Assembly (NCBI GenBank): GCA_903896015.1
Contig: CAITWF010000072.1
Location: forward strand, 62,001-126,000
DNA: 64,000 nucleotides
Direction: 5' to 3'
Origin: an uncultured Opitutia bacterium
Lineage (GTDB): Bacteria; Verrucomicrobiota; Verrucomicrobiia; Opitutales; Opitutaceae
The notes under the pieces were generated by a model. That model made no database searches. It saw only the letters and a program-made list of their open reading frames with translations, and was not told the origin of the DNA. Each line of letters begins with the position of its first letter. The stretch's first letter is position 1. This document shows positions 22,260 to 30,756 of this stretch, one piece after another. The position numbers and the translations under genes are program-made.

Positions 22260-24425
22260 TCAGGGCAACTCGTAAAGTTCGATCAGCGCGGTGCCGGTGC
22301 CGCCGCCGACGCCGGTGATCGTGACGGTGTAGGCACCGGGGGTGACGGTGGCGACGAGGACGGAATCCTTGGAGTTGGCGGGGAGCGCAAAGGCGCCGAC
22401 GGATTGCTGCGCGGTGAGGGTGGTGGCGCTGTCCCAGTTATCGTTGCTGGCGATTTGGGTGTTGCTGCCGTTGTAGAGCGCGAGCTGCGGATCGGCGAGG
22501 AGGCCGGTGAGGCCGAACTGCGCGAGGCCGGGGCCGACGGCGCGGATGAGGATGCGGCGCGTGCCGGTGCCGCCGACGACGAAGCCGCAGATGAGCGTCT
22601 GATCGCCGGCCCCGACAAAGGTGCGCGAGGAGACGTTGGTGAAGCGCGGCGTGGCGGCGGTGAAGTTGGCCGCGGGCGTGGCATCGTAGAGCTCGGCGAG
22701 CGCGATACCAGAGGTGTTGTTCACGCCTTCGAGGATGATCGAGTAGCTGCCGGCGGTGACGCCGCTGCCGAGAAACGCGGCGTCCTTTGAGCCGGTGGTG
22801 AGAGGGAACGCACCGACGGCGGAGGCGGTGGTGGCCACTTCGCTGGGCACCCAGTTGTCGTTGCCGCCGATCGCGGTCGAACCGGCGAACGCGGTAAGCT
22901 TCGGATCGGTGATGGCGCTGGCGAGGCCGAAGCCGGCGAGCGCGGGGCCGATGCCGCGGACGAGGACGTTTTTCGCGCCGCTGGTGCCGGCACCGCCGAC
23001 GGTCAGGCCGACGATGAGCGTCTGGCTGCCGCTGCCGGCAAAGGCGCGGATGGAGAGGTTCGCGAGATAAGCGCCGGCCGATCCGGCGGCGGCGACGGTC
23101 AGCGCGGCGGCGTTGCTGGTGGTTGTGCCCCCGCTGTTGGTGATCGCGACGGAGTAGTTGCCGGCGTTGGCGGTGGTGACGCTCGCGATCGTGTAGGTGG
23201 CGTTCGTCGCACCGGTGATCGCGGTGCCGTTGAAGAGCCACTGGTAGCTTAGGCCGGTACCGCTGGCGGCCGCAGTGAAGGTGACGCTGCCGCCGGCGGC
23301 GGTGCTTTGCGCGGTGGGTTGCGTGGTGACGGCCGGTGCGGTCGCGCCACCGCCCGTGGAACCGCCACCGGTCGAAGATCCACCCGGAGTGATCGTCGTC
23401 GTGCCGGAGAAGATGTCGAACTCGCCGACGAAGACGTAGCGGCCGTTGCCGTAGGCGAGTTCGTTGGCGCTGGATTGATTCGCGGTGGTGCCGATCGTGG
23501 TCCATGTGCGCCCGTCGAGTGAGGCGCGGGCGAGATTGAAGTCGAAGGACGAGCTGTTGGCGGGGACGGTGGCGGTAAGGGCGCCGTTTACGGCGCGGAT
23601 TTCCACGTCGTAGGGGAGCGTGAGACCGGGCGCGGCGGTGGCGAAGGTCGTGCCGTCGGTGCTAATCGACTGGCCTACGCTCGAGCCCTGGAACGTAACG
23701 AGGAGCGTGTTCGTGGTGGCGGCGACGTAACCGGGGTTGGCGGGGGCGCCGGTGACTTTGGTCCACGCGATGCCGTCAGCGCTGGAGTAGAGGCCGCTGC
23801 CGTTGGCGATGCTGAAGTTGGAAACGGTGGCGTAAAACTTACCGTTGAAAAATGCGATGTGGTTGCCGTTGGCATTCGCGGTGATGCTGCGGGGCGTCCA
23901 CGTCGCTCCGTCGGTACTGGTGATGATTTGGTTCGCGCCGGGTACGGGTGACGAGATGCAGCCGACGTAGAGGCCGTTGCCGAAGCTGAGATCGGAAGGG
24001 GCGTTGACTGACGCGCCGAGCGTCGTGGTGGTCCATGAGATGCCGTCGGCGCTGGAGGCAATCACGCCGTTGCCGGCGGCGCTGGGCTGGATGGCGATGA
24101 AGAATTTTCCGTTCAGGAAACGCGGCGCGTAGGGGACTGAGTTGACGCCGGGGAGCGTGCGGCGGGTCCACGTGACGCCATCCGGGCTCGTATAAGCGGC
24201 GGGGGTGTTGACCTGTGCGGTGATCGGGCCGGTGGTAAAATATGCGGTGAGCACAAAGGTGCTGTTACCATAGTCGGCGCCGATCATTTGGACGCCGATA
24301 CCGGCGGCGATAACGTCGGCCGGCGTGGTTTTGGCCCACGTGGGAACTTGGGCGCGAGCGATGGTGGCAAATAACGCGAGCGCGAAGAGTGCGCGCGGCA
24401 GAACGAAGCGGGAGGTGAGGTGCAT
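22260..24425 (-). CDS. secreted protein with BNR-like propeller, Ig-like domain and two C-terminal ~130-residue repeats
   Basis: 721 residues, ATG 24425, signal peptide 1-26 (LFALALFATIARAQ). Residues 30-345 contain repeated units such as SPDGVTWTRRTLPG, SSADGISWTTTTLG and STDGATWTPRSI, a photosynthesis-stability/BNR-like propeller. After a Gly/Thr-rich linker there is an Ig-like domain (about 365-450) with GGSVTFTAAASGTGLSYQW and an NAGNYSVAITNSGGTTTS ending. Residues 455-590 and 595-720 are two copies of a domain with NLSIRAFAGSGSQTLIVG/NVSSRTFVGAGDQTLICG, LVRGIGPAL/LIRAVGPGL and a final ALAELYD/ALIELYE. This domain pair is common in Opitutaceae surface proteins. Role unknown, probably cell-surface. 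Confidence 0.85.
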   Translation of the reverse strand: MHLTSRFVLPRALFALALFATIARAQVPTWAKTTPADVIAAGIGVQMIGADYGNSTFVLTAYFTTGPITAQVNTPAAYTSPDGVTWTRRTLPGVNSVPYAPRFLNGKFFIAIQPSAAGNGVIASSADGISWTTTTLGASVNAPSDLSFGNGLYVGCISSPVPGANQIITSTDGATWTPRSITANANGNHIAFFNGKFYATVSNFSIANGSGLYSSADGIAWTKVTGAPANPGYVAATTNTLLVTFQGSSVGQSISTDGTTFATAAPGLTLPYDVEIRAVNGALTATVPANSSSFDFNLARASLDGRTWTTIGTTANQSSANELAYGNGRYVFVGEFDIFSGTTTITPGGSSTGGGSTGGGATAPAVTTQPTAQSTAAGGSVTFTAAASGTGLSYQWLFNGTAITGATNATYTIASVTTANAGNYSVAITNSGGTTTSNAAALTVAAAGSAGAYLANLSIRAFAGSGSQTLIVGLTVGGAGTSGAKNVLVRGIGPALAGFGLASAITDPKLTAFAGSTAIGGNDNWVPSEVATTASAVGAFPLTTGSKDAAFLGSGVTAGSYSIILEGVNNTSGIALAELYDATPAANFTAATPRFTNVSSRTFVGAGDQTLICGFVVGGTGTRRILIRAVGPGLAQFGLTGLLADPQLALYNGSNTQIASNDNWDSATTLTAQQSVGAFALPANSKDSVLVATVTPGAYTVTITGVGGGTGTALIELYELP

Positions 24426-24461
24426 GCACGCCCAGAATAGCGAAAGCCCCCTAGGCTGTCG

Positions 24462-24479
24462 TTACGTGGGTCTGCGTAA
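24462..24479. promoter_or_regulatory. 18-bp palindromic operator candidate (site A)
   Basis: TTACGTGGGTCTGCGTAA. The right half CTGCGTAA is identical to that of the 29358 site and the GGTCTGCGTA centre is shared with 33801. It lies 36 bases upstream of the ATG of the Ig-like protein gene (24425, minus) and 39 bases beyond the end of the LuxR-type response regulator gene, in a 93-base intergenic space, a good position for a promoter-linked site. Confidence 0.6.
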
Positions 24480-24518
24480 GGCGAGAGCGCGCGGCTGCTT
24501 CCGGCCCGTGTGCCATGC

Positions 24519-25421
24519 TCAGCTACTCACGTGACGCAGCCGCTCCGCCGTCGCGACGATGATCGAGGCGCGGTTTTCCACGCCAAGCCGCTCGAAAATC
24601 CGTTCCATGTGCTTGTCGATCGTGCGCGGACTCGCCCCGAGGATCGTGCCAATCTCGGGATTGGTTTTGCCCTGCGCGACCCAGTAAACGACTTCTGCTT
24701 GCCGTGGAGTGAGGCCGAGGGACAGCAGTGCGGCGGGACCTGGCGGCGCGTGCTCTTCCTCGAGCGCGAGCATCACGAGATCGTCGCGGCCAGGTTCTGT
24801 GAAACGCCGCACGTTGAGCGTGCCGTCCGCGATCGTGAAGCGTATTGTACCCGTGAGCGCTGCCGGCGTCGTGCCAAATTTCGCCATGAGATCGTGCGCG
24901 AGCCGCGTGGCAAACAGCAGCGTGCCGTCGCGTGCGAGCACCACGACCGCGCGATCGAGCGAGGTCGCGAGTTGCGCCTCGGCGTCGAGCCGGATCGCGA
25001 CCTCGGCCTCAAGGTCCGCGTTTTTTCGTTCGAGCGCCTGCCGGGCTGCGCGCAACTCGAGTTGCACGCGCACGCGCGCCACGAGTTCGGGGACGTGGAC
25101 GGGTTTCGTGACGTAGTCCACGGCACCGGCCTCGAATGCGCGGACTTTCTGCTCCGGCGCGTCGACCGCCGTGAGAAAAATCACCGGCAGCTCACGCCAC
25201 GCAGGATTCGCTCGGAGCGAGGCGCAGACCGCGAAGCCGTCTTCGCCGGGCATCATCACATCGAGCAGCACGAGGTCGGGCGTGAGCCGGGCGAGCACAT
25301 CACGGGCGGCGGCGCCGCTCTCCGCGAGGAGCACGCGTACGCCGGCTTCGCGCAACGCATCGCACACGACGCCAAGATTCGCGGGCGTGTCGTCAACGAC
25401 GAGGAGGGTGGGCTTCGACAT
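24519..25421 (-). CDS. response regulator: receiver domain plus LuxR-type helix-turn-helix
   Basis: 300 residues from ATG 25421 (MSKPTLLVVDD). The open frame extends 14 codons further, but the receiver fold starts here. Receiver 1-120: VVDDTPANL, phospho-Asp in LVLLDVMMPGEDG, Thr in FLTAVDAPEQ, Lys in YVTKPVHVPEL. A helical coiled segment follows (about 120-150), then a PAS-like stretch (LDRAVVVLARDGTLLFATRLA), then a GerE/LuxR HTH at the C-terminus (LTPRQAEVVYWVAQGKTNPEIGTILG, RTIDKHMERIFERLGVENRA). It lies 60 bases downstream of the hybrid kinase, its likely partner. LuxR-type HTHs bind palindromes, so it is the natural candidate to bind the 18-bp sites. Confidence 0.93.
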   Translation of the reverse strand: MSKPTLLVVDDTPANLGVVCDALREAGVRVLLAESGAAARDVLARLTPDLVLLDVMMPGEDGFAVCASLRANPAWRELPVIFLTAVDAPEQKVRAFEAGAVDYVTKPVHVPELVARVRVQLELRAARQALERKNADLEAEVAIRLDAEAQLATSLDRAVVVLARDGTLLFATRLAHDLMAKFGTTPAALTGTIRFTIADGTLNVRRFTEPGRDDLVMLALEEEHAPPGPAALLSLGLTPRQAEVVYWVAQGKTNPEIGTILGASPRTIDKHMERIFERLGVENRASIIVATAERLRHVSS

Positions 25422-25481
25422 GGAGGAGGGCGGAGGACGCGTGGATTTTGAAACAGGAAACAATGGAGTGGCTTGCGAACG

Positions 25482-28400
25482 CTACCCGAGCAGCGCCCGC
25501 AAGCGCGAGAGATCGAAGCGGGCAGCGGCTTCGTTAAGCGCGTCGAGCGCCGCGCCCGGATGCTTCGCCCGGAGCTCGGCGAGCTCCGCGCGCAGCGCAT
25601 CGAGGTCGCCGTGGACGAGATGCTCACGCAGGGCGGCGCGCACGGCGTCGGGCAGCGGAGCGGTCGATTCGGCCGCGGCGAAGGGCGGAGTCGAGTCGGT
25701 ATCGCGCCACCGCAGCGCGAGCAGCGCACCGATTTTTTCCAGCAGCTCGGCGGTGCGGAACGGCTTCGCCACGAAATCGTCGGCGCCCGCGCGGCGGCCC
25801 TCGGCAACATTGAACGAAAGCACCGATGCCGAGGTGAGCAGCACCTTCAGTTGCGGACCGCGGGGCAGGGCGCGAAGTGCGCGCGTCAACGCGAGCCCGT
25901 CGAGCCCGGCCATCCGCACGTCAACGATTGCGAGATCGGGCCACGGTTCGGCGCCGTCGGTCAGCCGCGCAAGGGCGGTCTGAGGCGAGGCAAATTCCGC
26001 GCAGCCGAAGCCGAGCGGCGTGAGTAGATCGACGAGTAGCCGGCGGTTGACGTCGTGATCGTCGACCACGATGACGCGGCGGCGGTCGCCGTCGTAGCCA
26101 GCGATGCGCTGGCCGGACGAGTGGGCCGGCGCAGCGGGGGCGACCGCGGGCAGCGCGAGCGCAAACGAAAAGGTGCTGCCAGCGCCGGGCGCGCTCGTGA
26201 GCGTGAGGCGGCCGCCGAGTCGTTCGACGAGCGCGCGGCTAATCGCGAGGCCGAGGCCGGCGCCGGGCACCTCGGGTCGCGCATCGTTTGCTTGCTCGAA
26301 CGCCTGGAAGAGTCGTGCCTGATCCGCGGCGGAGATGCCGGGGCCGGTATCAACCACAGAAAAGGTCACGCGATCCGCCGCAGTTACGACGCATAGCGTC
26401 ACACCGCCGGACATCGTAAACTTCACGGCGTTGCCGAGCAGGTTGTCGAGGACTTGGCGGAGCTTCTGCGCATCGCACTCGACCCACGCCGGCAGATCGG
26501 CCGCGAGATCGAGTTGGAAGGAGAGTTTTTTGGCGCCGGCTGCGTTGGTGTGGGCGGCGGCGATGTCCCGCAACAGATCGCCGAGCGCGCAGGGCGCGGT
26601 TCGGACGGTGAGTTTGCCGGCTTCGATCTTCGCGAGATCGAGCACGTCGTTGATCATGCGCAGGAGATGCTCGCCGCTCGACTGCACGATCCGCACGCGC
26701 TCCTGCTGATCGGGTGTGAGCCGGCGATCGGCGTGAAGCACCTGCGCGTAACCAATCACGCCGTTGAGCGGGGTGCGCAGCTCGTGGCTCATCGAGGCGA
26801 GGAACGCGCTCTTCGCGCGGTTCGCCGACTCGGCGGCGTCGCGCGCGGCGGCGAGCTCGGTCGTGCGCTTGGCCACGAGTTTTTCGAGACGTGCGCGCTC
26901 GCGTTCGCCGCGACCCAGCCGCCAGCGGACGTAGCCGGCGATCGCGGTGAGGAGCGCGAGGGCATAGAGGGCAAAGGCGGACGTGGACCCCTGCCACGGC
27001 GGCGCCACGGAAAAGGTGAAACGCGCCGGTGCACTCACGCGGCCGTCGGGATCCTGGGCGCGGACTTCGAAGGTGAACGGGCCGCCGGAAAGGTTGGTGA
27101 ATTCCGCCTCGGCGCGGGCGGACCACGGCTGCCACGTGTCGTCATAACCGACGAGTCGCGTCTGAAATTTGAGTCCCGGCCCCGCGCCGAAGTGCGGGGC
27201 GCTGAAGGAAAACGTGAGCGGCGCGCGCGCATACGCGAAGCGCGGCGCGGCCGCACCGGGTGCGGCCGCGAGGTGCGTGCCGTCCGGCAGCGCGATGTCG
27301 CGGAGCAGCACCTGCCACTCCGGCGCGGGCGAAGCCGGCGCGGACAGCTCAGCGCGCACAAGCGCGTCGGGCCCGCCGAGCCAGAGAAACTCCCGCTCGC
27401 CGATCCGCTCCCACGCGAGGCTGCGCGCGCCGCCAAACGCCACGCGTTCGAGAATTTTTTCCGGCAGCGGCGCAAACTCCGCCGGCCCGTCGTGGTGCAG
27501 CGTGAGCCGGCCGAGTTGGCGCGGGAGCGTCGTGTCCTCCGTGTCGGCCTGCGCCCAGACGGTCGACGCATCGGCGGTCGGCGCGAGCGGCCAAAGCTGC
27601 GTGCGCGCGTGGCGACCGGAAATTTGCAACGCCCCGGCGATCTCAAATTGATCGGTCGCGGCGTCGTAGCGGTAGGTGCCGGCGTCGGTGACGAACACCA
27701 CGCGATTGCCGACGCGGTAGACGTGGCTCCAGCCCTGGTCCTTCGGCAGCCCGTGATCCTCGCGGTAGGCGGTGAAGGTCGCGTGCGTCCAGTCATCGGC
27801 GGCGGCGCCCGGCGGCCGCACCGCGCGGATGAATCCGCGCGTCGGCGTGCCGAGCCACAGCGCGCCGTCGTCGGCCTCGGCGATCGTGCGGACTTCGGTT
27901 TGAAGACCGGGCACGCTGCCGAGTTCCCGCCAGCCGCCCGCTTCATAGCGCAGGACGGTGAGCCCGAGAAAGCGGCCGACGAAAAACTCGTCGGGTCGCC
28001 CGCGAACGGGGGAGATTTTGCTTACACCCTCCGGCGCATTGAACACAAGTTGCGGCGCGCCCGTGGCGGGAAACTGCAGCACGCCGTGGCCGGTCGCGAC
28101 GAGAAGGCCGGCCGGGTGGCTGGCGAGCGACCAGCAGACTTCGCGCGGGCCACCGGCCACCGGCTCGAAATGCGCGGGCGCACCCGAGGCGGACTCGGCC
28201 GCGGCGAGCCGCAAGACGCCGGTCGGCGTCGCGGCGTAGAGCGTGCCGTCGTGCCGCAGCAGATCGTGCGTGAGATCACGTGGCAGGCCGTTGAGCCGAT
28301 CGAAAACGGAAAACGGCGAGCCGAGTTCGGCCCGCACCACGCCGTTGCTTGTGCCGATCCACAGGCCGCCCTCGCGATCGGGCGTCACGCTGAGGAGTTG

Positions 28401-29342
28401 TTCGCTTTCGAGCCCGTTGGCGCTGCTGAGGTGCGAGAGAAAATTGAAGTCCGCGTCGGTCACGATCACGCCGAGCGTGGTCGTGGCCAGCGCGCGCCGA
28501 CCGTCGGGGAGGCGCAGCATGAAGCGCAGCTTCGTGCGCGCAAGCAGCGCATCGATCGGCGTGGGCCGGCGCGTGAGCCGGCCGTCGCGCCACTCGAAAA
28601 ACGGCCCGGCGCTCAGCCCGACCAGCAGCCCGCCGCTAGCGATCGGTTCGATCGCGCAGAATTGCGAGGTCGCGATTTCCGAGGCGCCGCTGACGAGTTT
28701 GAAGTCGTCGCCGGCCAGCTTGAAGAGTCCCACGCCCTGCCGGTGCAAATAGAGATCGTCGCCGACGCGCTGGAGATACTGGCGCGGCTTGTTGGTGAAC
28801 GGCCACGCGCGAAACGCGCCGTCGCGCCACCGCAGCACGAGTGTTTCCGTGGCGAACCACACCGCGTTACGCGTCGCCGCCATGCTCCACACGACGCCGA
28901 GCGAACGGTGCTCGGCCGGGAGTTTTTCGAGCAGCGACGTAAACACCGGCGCGCCATCGGGGCCGGGCGTGATGCAGCCGAGCTCATCCGTCGCGCCGAT
29001 GTAGAGCCGGCCATCGGGCCCAAACGCGAGTGTGCGCACCCAACTCGTGCGCGGCACCTCGATGCGCCGCCACGCGGCGCCATCATACGCGATCACCGAG
29101 TGGCTGTTGCCAAACCACATCACGCCGTCGGGCGCCTGCGCCCCCATCCAGATTTGCTGGTGGGCGCGGTAGTCGCGCGGCGTGAACGCCTGCACGAACG
29201 CGCGCCCCGTCTCCCCCTCGGGCGCGGCGCGGCCCGCGAGCGCGCACGCGACGAGAAGAACCGCGCGGCGCAGTGGCCGGCGGCAAAGCTGAAGCGGAAT
29301 CAGCACGGCCTCGAAAACAAGGCGCGCGCCCGGTCGCGTCAA
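25482..29342 (-). CDS. hybrid sensor histidine kinase with two-component-regulator propeller and Y_Y_Y domain
   Basis: 1286 residues if the TTG at 29342 is used; the GTG at 29306 would give a tidier signal peptide (LIPLQLCRRPLRRAVLLVAC). The periplasmic half (about 45-760) holds propeller units such as WMGAQAPDGVMWFGNSHSV, FGPDGRLYIGATD and LWLGTPTRGFIRA. A Y_Y_Y domain precedes the TM helix (LTFSFSAPHFGAGPGLKFQTRL, about 715-800), then a TM helix (FALYALALLTAIAGYV). HisKA follows with SHELRTPLNGVIGYAQ, an HATPase with GAGLGLAISRALVERLGG, and a C-terminal receiver with VVDDHDVN and AIVDVRMAGLDG. Such kinases usually sense oligosaccharides. Unlike Bacteroides HTCS proteins it has no fused DNA-binding domain; the LuxR-type regulator downstream probably supplies it. 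Confidence 0.9.
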   Translation of the reverse strand: MTRPGARLVFEAVLIPLQLCRRPLRRAVLLVACALAGRAAPEGETGRAFVQAFTPRDYRAHQQIWMGAQAPDGVMWFGNSHSVIAYDGAAWRRIEVPRTSWVRTLAFGPDGRLYIGATDELGCITPGPDGAPVFTSLLEKLPAEHRSLGVVWSMAATRNAVWFATETLVLRWRDGAFRAWPFTNKPRQYLQRVGDDLYLHRQGVGLFKLAGDDFKLVSGASEIATSQFCAIEPIASGGLLVGLSAGPFFEWRDGRLTRRPTPIDALLARTKLRFMLRLPDGRRALATTTLGVIVTDADFNFLSHLSSANGLESEQLLSVTPDREGGLWIGTSNGVVRAELGSPFSVFDRLNGLPRDLTHDLLRHDGTLYAATPTGVLRLAAAESASGAPAHFEPVAGGPREVCWSLASHPAGLLVATGHGVLQFPATGAPQLVFNAPEGVSKISPVRGRPDEFFVGRFLGLTVLRYEAGGWRELGSVPGLQTEVRTIAEADDGALWLGTPTRGFIRAVRPPGAAADDWTHATFTAYREDHGLPKDQGWSHVYRVGNRVVFVTDAGTYRYDAATDQFEIAGALQISGRHARTQLWPLAPTADASTVWAQADTEDTTLPRQLGRLTLHHDGPAEFAPLPEKILERVAFGGARSLAWERIGEREFLWLGGPDALVRAELSAPASPAPEWQVLLRDIALPDGTHLAAAPGAAAPRFAYARAPLTFSFSAPHFGAGPGLKFQTRLVGYDDTWQPWSARAEAEFTNLSGGPFTFEVRAQDPDGRVSAPARFTFSVAPPWQGSTSAFALYALALLTAIAGYVRWRLGRGERERARLEKLVAKRTTELAAARDAAESANRAKSAFLASMSHELRTPLNGVIGYAQVLHADRRLTPDQQERVRIVQSSGEHLLRMINDVLDLAKIEAGKLTVRTAPCALGDLLRDIAAAHTNAAGAKKLSFQLDLAADLPAWVECDAQKLRQVLDNLLGNAVKFTMSGGVTLCVVTAADRVTFSVVDTGPGISAADQARLFQAFEQANDARPEVPGAGLGLAISRALVERLGGRLTLTSAPGAGSTFSFALALPAVAPAAPAHSSGQRIAGYDGDRRRVIVVDDHDVNRRLLVDLLTPLGFGCAEFASPQTALARLTDGAEPWPDLAIVDVRMAGLDGLALTRALRALPRGPQLKVLLTSASVLSFNVAEGRRAGADDFVAKPFRTAELLEKIGALLALRWRDTDSTPPFAAAESTAPLPDAVRAALREHLVHGDLDALRAELAELRAKHPGAALDALNEAAARFDLSRLRALLG

Positions 29343-29357
29343 CTGCTCGCGCGGGGC

Positions 29358-29375
29358 TTACGCGAAACTGCGTAA
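29358..29375. promoter_or_regulatory. 18-bp palindromic operator candidate (site B)
   Basis: TTACGCGAAACTGCGTAA; with one more base each side the perfect arms are CTTACGC and GCGTAAG around a 6-base spacer. It lies 15 bases upstream of the TTG start of the hybrid kinase gene (29342, minus) or 51 bases upstream of the alternative GTG start at 29306, and 22 bases short of the amidohydrolase stop. The later start would leave more usual room for a promoter. Confidence 0.65.
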
Positions 29376-29397
29376 GCACGCCGCCGCGTGGCCTGGC

Positions 29398-30687
<1,290 letters not shown>

Positions 30688-30756
30688 CGCGCGAGTGAGG
30701 CGCTGCTCGCGCCGCGGCGCAATCGCGGAGTGCGGCCGAACGGCAGCGACGACGGG

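Noticed and set aside
26454-29375. A 973-codon open frame antisense to the hybrid kinase
   Set aside because: It reads as Arg/Gly/Ala-rich with no motif, and covers a well-supported kinase with complete HisKA, HATPase and receiver motifs.
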